NCBI GenBank assembly: GCA_013397935.1
Contig: VZRN01000229.1
Span: forward strand, 325,343 to 389,342
DNA: 64,000 nucleotides
Direction of reading: 5' to 3'
Origin: Dasyornis broadbenti
Taxonomy: Eukaryota > Chordata > Aves > Passeriformes > Dasyornithidae
Shown: positions 37,981 to 51,380 of the stretch, piece after piece
How positions within the stretch are numbered: the stretch's first letter is position 1
Layout: each line of letters starts with the position of its first letter
The notes under the pieces: generated by a model
Databases searched by the model: none
What the model was told of the DNA's origin: nothing
The model's input: the letters and a program-made list of their open reading frames with translations, nothing else
Program-made: the position numbers and the translations under genes

Positions 37981-40949
37981 TTTTTTTCCATCAATTTTAC
38001 AGTTTTCTTTGAAGTTCTGTGTATAAAAGCATTTCCTTCACGTTTCTGGTGACCTCAAATCTGCCGTGCAGCATCCCAGAGCGCACAAATGCTTTGTTTC
38101 CTGGGAATTACCTACTTTTGTTATTTGGGCACCAGATTTCCCACTGTTTTCTTTAGCATTCCTGATGATGGTTGAAAGTTGGAATGGTCTGACCATCTAC
38201 TCGCATCACTGAGCAGCAGATTTTCCACCCAGCATTAGGGTCAGTAGTGGCTTCTCTGGGAAGGCTTTGCTGTGAAGATTGAGAAAAAGGGTGTAAGAGG
38301 CAAGGGTTTAATTGGGAAAGCAAAAGGGAGTTAATCATTTCCCCAGCAGTGATTGGTGGAGAGCTGGGGCAGCACAGGGCCTCTGCAGGAGGGCTCTGCC
38401 CACCCCCATGGCAGCAGCACTTTTCTCCTCCCTGATGTAGCAGAAACCCACTGACAGGTTTTTCAGCTGACAGTTGGGAGTTAATGAGTCCAGTTCCAAT
38501 CCAGATGGACAAGTGAGAACCTCCTCTGCCCAAAACATGAAAATATTTACTGTCTCCTCTGCAGAAAGCCAGCGGTGGGGCACGGAGAAGCTGCCTTTGC
38601 TCCAGAGCAGCTCCCTGCAGACCAGAGAGATGGAGCAAAGCCTGGCACTGGCAATTGGAATGTTACAGCAAGGATCTCTCTAGGGTTTGGATGGAATGTC
38701 TCAGGGCAGAGCAGGGAGCTTGGCTGGCCTGTACCTTCAGCCTTGGTTAGAGCTCTGCCTTGCAGAGCTGAACCGGCAGTGACTCCCCAGCATTTGTGCT
38801 GCCCAGAGTCATTTTCTGAAGTGCCTGATTATATCACAGTTAAAACTAAGGAGCCATAGCTGCTGCTGTTGATCAGGCTGCCAGAGTGAAGTTGATCTGA
38901 ACATGCTGTTGTTGCTGCTTCTGCAAAGATGAAACCGTCTTATGTTCAGCAGGGAGCTGATGATACATTGCTTGGCATTTAAATATCCATGGCTGCAGCT
39001 TCCAAGGATCCTCAGGCTATCTTTGCTGTTTCTACTTGTCACAGGTCTTCTCCCATCTTATTTGCTGCACAAACAAGGTTTTACACCTATGGAAACACAG
39101 TTCTCAAGGCATCCACGTTGGGGAGGTATTTTCAGAAGCTGCTTTGAAGGACCTGCTCTGGTTTTGGAAAGAGCAGGACTCAGGGTGGAGAATAACTTGC
39201 TCCAGTTTCATTGCCAGTCTCTGTCTTTCAGGATATTTCGGTGGCCAAACGTGCCAGCACTGCTTTAAGATGAGAAGGGGTTTTTAAAGCTGAGAGAGAA
39301 AGGAGGCAGGAGGGATGCCTTTGGCTCAGAAGTGCTGTGTCAGGCATGCCCCACAGCCTGTGGTGGTGACGTGGTGGCTGCTGAGGGTCCCCTTATGCCT
39401 TGGCTGTGGGCATCTTGCTCCTGCTGCTCACTGGGGTGTCCTGAGCTGCAGCAGCTCTGGTTAATTGCTTTACTGAATTAATGACTGTTCAAACCATTGG
39501 CTTCTCGGTGACCTGGACCTAACTCAGACAGTGGTGGGCAGGTCTCTGAAATATTTATGGCAACACGGTCAGGAGAGGGCTGTGAAATACAGAGTAAAAC
39601 CACCAGGGTATGTTCGTTTTTGCAAAATTTGGTATGTCTAATCCAGGAAATAGGAGCCTCATCAGATCACCGCAGATTTGCGTATAGAGGAAAGGCAAAT
39701 GGAATTTTAAAAACCTCATCTATACTAGATGAAATGCATCTTCTCTGGGCTTTTTAAAATGAAATTACTTGTTACTGATGTGCAGAGGGGAGAAATCTTG
39801 GCTATAGAGTTGTTAGAATCTTGTCTGGCCAGTGAGAGGAGAGCTGCAGGGTGATTCCAGCAGGTAGAACAGGCCAGGCTGGCTGAGAGCAAATGTTCAG
39901 TGCTTGGAAGCTGAGTTATGGCCACTGGTAGCTCTCCCTCTGCTTGTTTTTAATCTGACCTCTTGCACATGAGGCTTTTCATCTCCTGAATGTATCTTGT
40001 GCCTGTCCTTTTTATTGCCACCTGCCTTCATGGGCTCCTCTCTCAGCTTCCTCACCCTTGTGGGCTTTCCTTTGCCGCTCACCTTCACATCACAGGGTGC
40101 ACCATGTCCCTTAAAATGGCTTGTGCCTAATTCTAAGTCTTTGGCAGAAGTGCCAGGACTGAAGCTTCAGGTGCTGCTCCTGGTCAGTGCCAGGCAGATG
40201 TGTCACACCGAGCACATTCTCCAGGCCTTGGTCCTGGTCTAGGTGAGAGGGATAGCAGTGTTTTCCTGCCTGCTGTTAGTAAAAGGACAGGATTGGGGCT
40301 TGAGAGATGCTCAGACAGTGAGCAGGCGGGTGTTTCCAAGCCTTCTGCTCGAGCAGGGAGTGTTTGAAGGATGCTCTGGACATGGAGATACTGCACGAGT
40401 GTCCTTCCCTGCCGCTGGGACGAGAGCAGTGCTCAGCCTTGCTCCACGTTAGCCACTTGGATTTTCTCTACTTGTGGGTTCCCTGAGCTGGGAGCTTGGA
40501 GGGCTCCCACTGGGAATGCACACTTGTTCCCTGTCAGGCTGTCCCTTCAGTGTGCTGGGGTGGGCAGATGGGGACATGGTGAGCTGCCATGACTGGCATT
40601 CCAGCCTAGGGAAGCGTTGGAAGTGTTGTGGCTCCAGACCTGGGCAGGTGAAACACTCAGGAAACCTCCTAAGTGTCAGTGAGCAGCGTCCTCAGGCACA
40701 CAGCTGACCCCTTCCAGGAGAGTTCATTGTCATTCAGACTAGGGCATGGGAACCATAGCAAATAACAGAATTTATAGGCCACTCACTGAATATGCACATT
40801 AAAATTAAAACAAAGGGTCCCACTTTATAAAACCTCCTCTGCTTCTCCAATTGGATGAGGCTGGTAACGCTGTTTTGAAGACATTTTGTAGCATGGTATA
40901 AATGCAATATATTTTATGTATATAATGTATTCTGTATATAATAAATGCA

Positions 40950-41007
40950 GTATAATGTATATATATTATATATACATATATATATATATATATATACATA
41001 TATATAT
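40950..41007. repeat. TA-rich microsatellite
   Basis: A run of TA repeats with CA and GA interruptions (TATATACATATATATATATA) extends upstream as degenerate TATAATGTA units to about 40905. It directly abuts the truncated 5' end of the CR1 copy at 41013. Confidence 0.95.
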
Positions 41008-41012
41008 GGAAG

Positions 41013-41398
41013 AGCTGAGACAATTGGGATTGTTCAGGCTGGAGAAGAGAAGTGACTTAATTGCCCCTTCCAGTACCTGAAGGAGCTGACAAGAAAGGTG
41101 GAAAGAGACTCTTTACAAGGGCCTGGAGTGGCAGAATAAGGGAAATGTTTCCCACTGCCAGAGGGCAGGGATAGATGGGATATTGGGAAGGAATTATTCC
41201 CTGTGAGGATGCTGATGCCCTGGCACAGGGTGTCCAGAGAAGCTGTGGCTGCCCGTGGATCCCTGGAAGTGTCCAGGGCCAAGTTGGACAGGGCTTGGAG
41301 CAGCCTGGGCTAGTGGGAGGTGTCCCTGCCATGGCAGGGGGTGGGATGGGATGGTCTTTGTGATCCCTTCCAAGCCAGGCCATTCTATGATTACGTGA
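41013..41398 (+). mobile_element. CR1 LINE 3' fragment, about 385 bp
   Basis: Sense orientation: TTCAGGCTGGAGAAGAGAAG, CAGAATAAGGGAAATG, GATGCTGATGCCCTGGCACA, GAAGCTGTGGCTGCCC, TTGGACAGGGCTTGGAGCAG and a CATTCTATGATTACGTGATG terminus. The same subfamily occurs at 57888 and, inverted, at 24893 and 48443. Confidence 0.94.
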
Positions 41399-42539
41399 TG
41401 CTGTGTTTAAATTTTAATAATGTGAGGCCTCAGAACTGCATGACTTCTGGTCCCTAACTCTTCCTGGGAGCTGGGCAGCAATGGGCTGGTGTGTGTCAGT
41501 GCTCTCAGCCTGCAGGTTTTAACTCAGCAGAACTGCAGGGATTGGTGGTTATGTCCAGTCCCAGGGCAGCACCACTCACTGCGGTGGGAGGGACACCAAG
41601 GTGGCATTCTCTTGGACACCTGCAGTATGGCCAGGTGCAGTCCCACACACAGGCTTGTTCCCTGTATTTTCTATCTGCTTTTCCTTCACCTGGGAGGTTT
41701 TGCAGACAGTTTTTTCCCAGCCCATCCGTGAGAGTTCAGCATTTCTGTAATGAATTGGGAGCCACTTTTTTTCCCCCTAAAGGCAGGTAAAACTCGTCTT
41801 CTGTCATTTCCATAAGTGCCAGTATCCTGACAGCACTGGTGTGGTGAGAAAAAGCCGTACATTTACTGCTTGGATTGCTCAGGTTTAGGAGGAAAGTGGG
41901 GCTGGGGTGGGTTTTTGGTGTGTCAAGTCAATCCCGTCCCTTACTGGCTGTGATGTTATTGGTTTCATTAGACAAACTGGTTACAAAAGTCTTTAGCAGT
42001 GTTGCTCATTCTGCCAAAAACTAATTGTACAGCCTGAATAAAAGTCTGCAGCTTCTTCATCCATGGGCTAGGATGTGTGGCATTGGCAGACAGGGGTGCA
42101 GTGCTGTGTTTTCATGAGCCAGGCCATGACTCCTGTTAGTGGTTTGTGGAATTCCGAGCTCTGCAGGGTATTCCAGGTGATCTGGAGTGGTCATAAACGA
42201 GGGGATGAGGTGCTGAGAGTCAAACACTGGTTTTAGTGCAATAGGAAGAGGTTAAGCTGCAGCTTTCAGAATAATTTCAAACTTAGCTTTAATGATGCTC
42301 AGGCTGGTGGTGGTTTAATAGCATTAGACATCAGCACTGGGAATCATTCCCCTGGTTAAATTTACATTGTTTGGTGGGGGAGAAGTGCTTTGAAAGAAGA
42401 GACACTGTTTCCCAGAGAAGACATCTCTCATTCCTCTCTTTTATCTCCTTCCTGCCAAGCCGGGGATGCTGTGAGCGTGTGAGCTGCTGAGAGGTGCTTA
42501 AATGTGTGCTGGGTGATGAGGAATATCTTGCTCCTGTTT

Positions 42540-42690
42540 TTATGTGCAAGCAGGCTGTATTTTCTGCAATAACTCTAATAACCTTCGCGTGGCTGTTTAG
42601 AAGGATGAACCTCATTAAAGAAGAGGTATTTAATAACAGGCCTATTTTTATCTCTGTCTTTATCTAACAGTCTGCACATTTATTTCAAGC
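42540..42690. promoter_or_regulatory. Candidate conserved intronic element
   Basis: A repeat-free AT-rich stretch contains CAATAACTCTAATAACC, CCTCATTAAAG, ATTTAATAACAGG and TTTATCTCTGTCTTTATCT (GATA-type cores in reverse). Included on texture alone. Confidence 0.2.
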
Positions 42691-44879
42691 TTGTAACAGT
42701 GCTTTGGAAGAAAAACGTTTTCCCTCCTCTGAAATGTTTTGGCAGTGCCTCCAGCCTTAGTTATCTTGAATTTCCAATTTGGCTATCATCCCTCCTCCTC
42801 CCAGAGCCAGCAAGCCACACCAGGACCTTGGCTCCAACATTTTCCTCGGGTATTATGGGAATGTGGTTTCAAAACATGGGATTTGGGTCCCAGGATCACT
42901 GAAATGATTCTGAAGGTTTGAAATGTAATCACAGCAACTCCCTCAACCTTCAAATATGTAATCTTGTGTGGAACAAGCATTCCAGGTATTGCAGTGTTTG
43001 CTGCAGGATGGGATTGACCACACTCTCTGGGAGAGGTTGGCAGCTCTGGCGGTCAGGTATTCCTGCAGAGGTTATTTTTTTTTTTCCTAAATTTACAGTT
43101 TTATACTGTAATTCCATAAATTAAACCCTGACCTATAAATACCTTGCAGACATGTTTTCAGCCCACTCTCCTGTATTTGCTCCCATTTGCTGGTGGTGAT
43201 GGAGACAGCTGCCCCAGCCCCTAGGGAATGCACCATCTTTCCAACTCCTTCCACATCCATCCCTTTGGCATTGCTGGCTCTGTATTCAGACTTCCCTGCC
43301 CTGACTCAAGGTTTTTTGGAGCAGAGTGCCATTTAGCACCGTGCAGCCTGTGGCCAGGATGACAATTTCTGAGCCCTTTTCCCAGGATACATGTGGCCAT
43401 ATGCTCTGGGGGCTGCTGGAATTGGTCCCTGGGATGTGTGTAGCAGTTGTTACAAAAGCACCTGGCTCTAGAAGCTAATCCCTGTATTTTTCTTGCTGTT
43501 CAGTCTGGATTGTGTACTTCCCTAAACCACAGTTTTGCCATGTTATCTTTTTCCATAATTAGGGAGTAAGTATTTCCCATAGTCTTACTCAGGCTATTCC
43601 TCCCTTCAGTCTTCCCTGTGGGTTAAGGCCTTGCCTACTGAAATTTCAGTGTAACTGGTTCTAGATGGGCAGGGACAAAGTGAGAGGTTTTCATGCAGTC
43701 AGCACAGTCAGATGGCTCCTGTGAGGAATGTTTCACCTGGTCCTTCACAGTTCATGCCTATAAATCGTGCTCTTACTCAGATGGAGCTCCAGCTTTTTTT
43801 TCCTTTTTCTTTCCTAAGTTATTTAATTTTCAATATATTTATTTATAGGGTCGCACAAGCAACAAGTCTGATTTTTCCACAGATCCTTCTGGAGCCATGT
43901 ACTGTGCCTGCTCCAGTCTGGCATAAAACAAAAACACCTTACTCCTCTGAGGAAAACTCGGAGTATCCATCCGGCTGTCTTGATTGAGTGAAACATTTTT
44001 TCTGAACCCTGCCCTCTGTTCATTTTAGAATCTGCAGGGAATTTGGGACATAAATTAAAAAGCTATTTGATGTTCCTTGAGGTCTAGAAGCTGGTTTTGC
44101 ATTTGTTCTTACTTGAATGCACACTGAGACAAATGGCTCTGCTTTACTGAAGCTGCTTCCTTTAGCATCCTGAGGAAGCTTCCGAGTTAAAAAATAAATA
44201 TGGCTCTGGTTTTGCAGCCATGCTTTACCAGCAAAAGCTTGGGGAAGAAATGTAATCTCCTTGGGTCTGTCCTGATGTTTTGTAGAAATAATTCTCATTT
44301 ATTGGAAGAACTCCTACACGCTAGTTTCACGTTTAATTTTTTATTATGTGTTTACATTTTGGAAGGAGCAAGGGTGGTGGTGTTGGAAATTCTAATGAGA
44401 AATAACATTTCTGATTCAAAAGATCTTTCCTCAGTCCAGAGATTCTTTTTCTTCTCTCCTGATTTTTCTGCCTGCTCCTTAAGACTGCAGGAAGTTTTGC
44501 TTGGGTCATTCACTTGCAACAGGATGTTATCTGAATACAGAATTAATGTATGCAGCCTGTCACTTGGAATTGCTGCTGCTGTGCTGCTGGAGAGCTCCCA
44601 GGGTTGCAAAGTCCTTGCAGGCGGCAATAACAGGAATGTGCTTGTGATCCTGCAAAGTGAGAGAAGGAACATGAAGCTGCAAGTCTCTCCCATCACTGCG
44701 GGGTGTGAATAAATAGATCTAATCAACAATTTACATGTTAGCTCCAGACCAGGTTTTATTTTTAGGATGTATCATTCAGCCCAAGTGAAACCTCTCCATT
44801 TTGGGATGGTGGTGTTTCTAAAAGCAGCTCTAAATGATCACCAAGGCTGTATTTTAAGCTGCATTTACATTTTGATAGA

Positions 44880-45010
44880 ATCTGCTGCTTTTCTTATCTG
44901 AAACAAAGGCCACCGGATCTTCATTAATTACACTATCATTTCACCTGCTAACCAGGGTGCTGCTAATTACAGTTATTTCCCTGTTCTCCACAAGATAATA
45001 CACAAAAAAT
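44880..45010. promoter_or_regulatory. Candidate conserved intronic element, TAATTA and E-box
   Basis: A compact arrangement of CTTCATTAATTACAC, TTTCACCTGCTAACC (E-box CACCTG) and GCTGCTAATTACAG lies within 70 bases. Paired homeodomain sites flanking an E-box are common in developmental enhancers. Without alignment this remains a guess. Confidence 0.25.
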
Positions 45011-48000
45011 TGTTATCCCTGGCTGTATCTGGATTAGCTGGAGCTATAAGGAGGTGGCACATAGTGATGGGTTTTACAGGTGTAGTGAAGGTATTTACAG
45101 ACTGAGGTAAAGCTGGAGGAGTGGCTGCTGCCCTGTTGGCTGTGCTGCCTTTCTGAGGTACCACCACAGCAAAACATACAGAAAACACTGTTTAAACATA
45201 GAAAAATCTGGTTACTCTGGGGTGACTGGAGCAGTCCAGCTCCACAAGAGAGATGATGGAGTACTGGGAGTCCTGGGGCATTCCAAACCCTCCTGAACAC
45301 AGGCCTAGGGCTGGAGGTGACTCAGGGCTTAGAGCAGATGATCCCAGAGGTGTTTCCAGCCTCAGCTGATCTGGCAGTGCCTCTTTTGAGACAGAAGATC
45401 TTATGGTGTCTTTGCAGAGAGCTGCAAATCCTGGTGGTGATGCTGCCTGATCCCCCTGCTAACATCAGCTGCAGTCTGAATGGGGCAAGCACAGAAGAGT
45501 CTTCTTTGAAAAGAGGCAGCAGAAAGTGATGTCTGAGCTGCTGAGGAGTTGTGGGTCCAGAGGGCTGGAGCCAGGAGCCAGAGGCTGCAGGGAGGGCACT
45601 CCATGGGAGCAATCTTTGCAGGAAGAGAGGTCAAGAGGCTTTTCACTTAACTCCTGTTTCATCATCTTTCCACACACTGATCTCCTCAGATGCTCTCTAA
45701 ACCTTTGGATTACCTTCTAAAGGGGAAAGGACTTGTCCTGGAGGAGGAGCAGAGTGAGGCTGCTGAGGAGAGCTTGTACCTGTCAGCTGGCAGGAGAAGA
45801 TGCAGAGCTGAGGCTCCTACAGACCAGGCTGTGGTCAGAGGTGTGAACACTGTCTGAGGAGGAGATGTACGTGCTCTCCTCCATCCACTGTGAGTGTCCT
45901 TGGGTCAAACCACCTGCACCACCTGTTTGTACTGTTTTTTCTCTGCTATACTTGATAAACTGACGTATTTATTGCCTTTTTTTTTTATTCTGAAGAGGAC
46001 TAGAGATTGTTCACATTTCTTTTGTGTCCTCTGCAGTGCAGGTGGTGCTAACATGGATGGGACAATAGCATCTTTATATTTGTCAAGTCTCCATCCATAC
46101 CTAAGGCGCTGCCCAGGCCCAACCTGAGCTCAAAGGTGATTTTCTTGCAGGCTTCGGACTACTATACCAACAGGTAGAACAAGAAGCTCAGTGAAAGACC
46201 ATGCTCCGTGAAGATTGTATCCATGGTCTCAAAGCTAAATATGGAGCCATGAAAGGGCACATTGCAGTGTAGTGGAGCTGTGAATGCTGAATGGTGAGGT
46301 TTTCTGCAGTTCTGGCATGAGGAACCAGAGTTCCTCTGGTTCTCCATGGTCATCCTCCATGACAACCTGTGATTCTCCATGTTTCTCCACAAGGATGTCC
46401 AGATGCCTTGCACAGAGCTTGCCGTGACACCAGGTAGGAGTTTGCTGGTGGGGCTGCTCTGCTGCGACAGTCCATGGTGTTCCCAGGAGTGCAGGGCAGG
46501 GATGCTTGGCCCTGCTCACAGTGCTCCAGAAGGTCTCTGTGCATGAAGGTACCATCCTACAACAGCTCCTCGTTGTCTGCATTGCTTCCAGGGAAAAAAG
46601 TCCTGTCCTGCTGCATCTCAGGGTGCCCTGCAGAACCAGCACAAAGGGGACAAACAGGCTGGGTAGCACCTGAGCAGCACTGTTTTAATCATTTATCCTT
46701 GTTCATGCCACCAAAGCTGTGTGCAGGGTGGAGATGTGTGTGTTTGGGAGAGGGTTGGCCCGACCATTAGCTTGTCAGGGTTTGCAACACTGGCAGCTGG
46801 GGACAAAACTGTTATTAAGTGTAACGTGGCACCTTGGATGTGGAAGCATGGGGAGACAATAAATACAGCCTTCCATAATGGCATTTTATAGTGTCACTTT
46901 TCAGAATTTATTAGGACTTAGTTGCAGCCATGCCTGCAGCTTCTTGTGCTTGAATCAGTAAATTTGTGTTCGTTATCTCCAGCATTCGCTTTGACCTACA
47001 GTGTTTTACAAGTGAGGAGATATTGGAGGCGTGGGGACACCCCGGCTATTTTCTTTGGCAGCCATTTCCTTGCTGCAAATCCAGCTTTTCTGGCATTTGC
47101 TGTGACACCCCAGGCAGTGCTCAGCTGCGTGAGTGGACCCCAGATGTGATGTGGTGGTTGATGAGAGCACTGAGTGACTTGGACACTGAGGACCTGCCAA
47201 AATCACCACAGTTCCACAGGGAACAAGGAAGGAGCTGGGCAAGGAGACATGCCTTTGGGATCTTGGAACAAGCTGGCACATTTGTCATCCCACTATGGGA
47301 CCACTCCAGCATCTGGGCAGTCTTGGATGTTCTGAGGATGCTGGAGGTGGCAAAGGGTTCACAAGAGCTTCCTGAACTGCAGGCATGGAGTTGCTATACC
47401 CCTCTTTGGTGTCCCCTTGCTGTGGCTGTCCCCATGGGTTGGCTGTCAGGAGCTTGCTGCTGAGAATGGCACCAGTGTTTTCACGGGATCCTCAGTGCAC
47501 AAATGAAACTGCCCCTTCCTCCCATTTTTTTGTCAGGACAAATCCTAGCAGCAGCATGTTTGTGTATCCTTACCCCCATCCTCAGCATTTAGGTCCAGCA
47601 TGGAGGAAAACGAGTTCAAGCCCAACCTTCTGATAATTTATTGTGTTCCTTGTGCTTAAGGGCAAAATTTAAGTTGCCAAAAGCAGATGTTTGCCTGCTC
47701 TTTTTTTAGCTCTCAAAGTACTTTCTGTGTGCTTGATTGATGGACGTCCCTGTTACATTAATAGCTGGGCTTTGCAGAAAGCTGTTATTACCAGGAGAAT
47801 CTGGTGTGGGTTTCAGTTTTTCTTCTTGCATTGAAAATCCATTATTAATGTCTTTTTGAGGGAAAAAAAAAGCTTCAATTCAGGCTTTTTGCTTTGTTTT
47901 CTCAGGCTTCTTCTCAACTCTCTTCACTGAGGTGCTTTTAAAATCAATATTACAAGTGTTCTTTATATTTTACAGGGTGGTGGAGGGTTTCTGCATCTTG

Positions 48001-48442
48001 CTATTGATTTCTGATTGTGTTGCTGGACATTTGGGTGCACACAGGTTGCTCTGCGATGGTTAACTTCATATGTGTCTTCCCAATCATACTGAGTTGGCTT
48101 TTTGCATGTTCCCTTTTGCTGGATGCTGCTGCTGAGCCTGGAGGCACCAGGAGAGCTCTGAGTGCAATTCTGAGACACCAAACTTGTGACCATTCATTTA
48201 ATTTGGATTTGGTTTTCAATCAGACACAGGAGTCATGTGAGGCTTGTGAAGTGTCCTCTTTTTTGTTGTCTTTACAGAGTTTTTCTGCCCTGACTTCTCA
48301 GGCACCCTCATGTTCTGCATTTTAGGAGCATAACAGGTTGTCCTGGCTCTGTGTGGGGTGGTCATAAGGCACCTTCAGCTTCAAGCACTGAGCTTGCCCC
48401 TTGGGTCAGCTCTACTGACAGATTTCAGCATTTCAGAGGTGC

Positions 48443-48748
48443 AGAGTCATTGGATCCCAGAATAGTTTGGGTTGGAAGGGACCTCAAAGTTCATCCAATT
48501 CCAATCCCCTGCAATGAGCTTGGGAAATTTCCCACTATCCCAGGCTGCTCCAAGCCCTGTCCAGCCTGGCCTTGGACACTTCCAGGGATGGGGCAGCCAC
48601 AGCTTCCCTGGGCACCCTGTGCCAGGGCCACTTCACCCTCACAGGGAAGAATTTCTTTCCAATATCCCATCTATCCCTGCCTTCTGGCAGTGGGAAGCCA
48701 TTCCCCCTTGTCCTGCCACTCCAGGCCTTTGTAAAAGTCCAAGTCTCA
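48443..48748 (-). mobile_element. CR1 LINE 3' fragment, about 305 bp
   Basis: Inverted CR1 3' end: GTCATTGGATCCCAGAATAG, GGTTGGAAGGGACCTCAAAG, GCTCCAAGCCCTGTCCAGCC, CCTTGGACACTTCCAGGGAT and GCCATTCCCCCTTGTCCTGC. Well preserved, so probably one of the younger copies here. Confidence 0.94.
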
Positions 48749-48983
48749 ATGAAATAATACAGAGCACAGACTGCAGAAGCACAGACTGCTTTTGTAGCTG
48801 CTGTAAAGTTGGATTTACAGACAGAGGCACTTGGAGCCCATCAGCATTGATGGCACATGAGCACATCGGTGTGAGAGCTTGTTGGCACCAGAGGTTCCTG
48901 TGAGGAGTGACATGACTGTGGCCAGCACAGGTGTTCCAAAATGCTTCCATGGCTGCGGGTGGGCTGTAACAGGGGAAGAGCTC

Positions 48984-49015
48984 TGTGTGTGTGTGTGCGC
49001 GCGTGTATGTGGGTG
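48984..49015. repeat. GT/GC simple repeat
   Basis: A run of TG dinucleotides passes into CG dinucleotides and then GTATGTGGGTG. It is a short purine-pyrimidine alternating tract of the kind that can adopt Z-DNA. Confidence 0.85.
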
Positions 49016-50989
49016 CACACTCCTTCCCAGCCCTCTATTCACTGGCACGGGCTCCATGTCTGCCAGGGGCTTTGGCTGTACCAACACACAATCTGGAGTG
49101 GTCTGGATGTACACAAGTCTCTGCTGGCTGGATTGGGCTGTTTGCTCATCAGGCTTATCCTGAGCAGTGTCCTAGACCTTCAAACATGGAGGCTACACTT
49201 GGCTTCTAAGGAATTGGTTGTTGCAGTTTATCCGTGCTGGGGACCAGAGCACACAGCTGGCAGGGGAGCTGGTGCCGTGTCCCTGAGAGCAGGAGGGCTT
49301 GACTGCGTGGGAGCTGCTGGCAGAGGACGCGGCAGCCCCAGCCCTCCTTGGCCCCGGCAGTGCTGCTGTTTGCCGAGCCGGGAAAGGGACAGGGCTGGCA
49401 TGCATAACAATGGGCAGGCTCTGACCTTGCCGCTGGAACTCACTTAGCAATTCTGTTGATGTTCTGGAAATGAAAATATAATTCAGGCCACCTTCTCCTC
49501 CAAGCTGACCCTGAGAATCTGGGAGAAGAGCTACTGAATAATTAGGGGCCTTATTTTTTTTTTCCTTTTTGCTAGAGTTACTGCTCAGTGTTGAATTGTG
49601 CTCTAAAGTGTCATTAGTTCCCTTGAACTTCTTGGTCCAAGTGTACTTTGCACTCATACAATTACATAAATTGCAGTCTCATTAATCACCAGGGGCTGTG
49701 GTGCATCACTGTCGTGCTGTTTTGTGGGTGGCTTGGCTGGTGGGAACCCCCTGGTCAGGGGTAGAGGCTGTGGCTGGAGCACTCCCCCCTCTACTCCTGT
49801 GCCTGGTTTAGTTGTGCTTTGTATTTGTGTATGTCTCACCCTGTAGGATCTGGAGTGTCTACCAGCACTACCGTGATTTCAGGGAGCAGCCTTGCTGCTG
49901 CAGAGGAGAAGAGGGAAAGGTGGATTTGTCCCAGGAGGGAGTTTTGCTGGACCACATCCATGCTGCTGTCACTCTCATTTGGGTCTGTGGAGGTCTCAAA
50001 ATGCAGAGCTCAGACTCATGGCTTTGCAGTGAATACTCAGAGCCCGAGCTCTTGCGCAGGGTCTGCTGCAGGGCTATTTGATGATGCTATGACTCTGTCT
50101 CTGTGGCAGAACTCTCAGCCTTCCTGGCAATGTAAATTCTCCTGGCTGCATGCTAAAATTACACTGAGTTATTGATTTATCTTTGAGAGGATTTCCTTCC
50201 CGAGGGACACTTCTGGCTGTTGTAGTGATTTAGTTCTTCTGCAAGTGCAGAATCTGTAGCAGGGCAGAGCCGCCCTCCTGCCCGCAAGTCTGCAACTCAG
50301 GGTCGTGCTCCCTCAGGCTTCCTCTGCAAGCTGATTTCTGTTCCAAGGCTGGGACAAGGTTACATGGCTGTTATTTCCCTGTAACAACTGCAAGTAAAAG
50401 GTCATTTTCAACTTTCCACTACAGAAGCTGCAAGTCTGGGACAAGATTTTGTGTCGTGGCACCAGCATTATCTTGGGCATGCCGCAAACAGAGCTCCAAG
50501 GCTAGCATGTGGGACGTGTGAAGCCATGCCAGCGTTAATGTACCTGAGCTCCTGGGAATGTTTTAGTTCCTTAAAGTGGGGTATGGTGGGAGCAGGATCA
50601 TGCTAGCACTTCTTTCCTAAAGCTGCAGGGTATGGCCTCTCTTTTCTTTTCTCTCTACTGACTTACCATGGAGTGTCTCTAAAAACCAGGCCAGGCAAGT
50701 TCCTGCTGGTAGTCCTGAGAAGGCAAACCCTGTTCTCTTCTTCTACTGCCAGTTTTCTCCCCTTGACCCTGAAATCACAGCCAGCTAGTTGTGGCTCAGC
50801 TGGTGAGCACCATCAGTAGAAGGATCTGACCCTCCAGGACATGGCCAAATGTTTCACCTGCTTTGTGACTGGTGTGACTGCCCAGCTCTGTGTCCTTGGG
50901 TGCCCATTTGAGGCATATCCTTGTGGATTCCCGTGTCTAACCCCACAGTGGATTTGGCACCAATCTCAGCTGCACACTGATAAAATGTG

Positions 50990-51380
50990 AGGCTGCTCAT
51001 GCATGTGGTGTTATAAAACAGCATCCTCCAATTAGGCCCAGGGAGAACGTCAATTTATTTTCCTGTGAACCAAGTGTGGCACAGCTCCTTCCTTTCTCAG
51101 TGATCTATCTGTGAGATAAAACACGTCCTTAGTGTCTATCTTAAATACTGCAGTGTTGACAAGTTCTCTTGACAGAAATTAGGCTAATGTCCCTTACGAC
51201 TGCGTTAGCTGTAGAAACAAGGCTTTAAATTGAAGCTTCGCAAAGCACTATTCCAACGCGCTCTCCAAGGCGTCTTCTTATTCCAGCTTTTATTATCCAA
51301 ATTTGTTCTCACTCTCGCTTGACAGCGGGGCTGGCAGGCGGCTCTTTCCGATACATTTTGCTCGTCTCGCAGCCAGGCGG
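50990..51380. promoter_or_regulatory. Candidate conserved intronic element with retained CpGs
   Basis: This repeat-free block keeps a cluster of CpG dinucleotides (TTACGACTGCGTTAGC, AGCTTCGCAAAGC, CCAACGCGCTC, AGGCGTCTTC, TCTCGCTTGACAGCG, TTCCGATAC) although the surrounding intron is CpG-poor. It also has AATTAGGC and TTATCCAAA cores. Retained CpGs suggest an unmethylated regulatory site or constraint. No ORF with splice framing overlaps it. Confidence 0.3.

Noticed and set aside
41832..41850. AGCACTGGTGTGG resembling the CR1 start of the 27278 and 31855 copies
   Set aside because: Similarity ends after about 14 bases. Chance match.
46966..47463. 165-codon plus-strand ORF
   Set aside because: Rich in Trp and Cys without pattern, as expected for random translation. 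No partner exon found.
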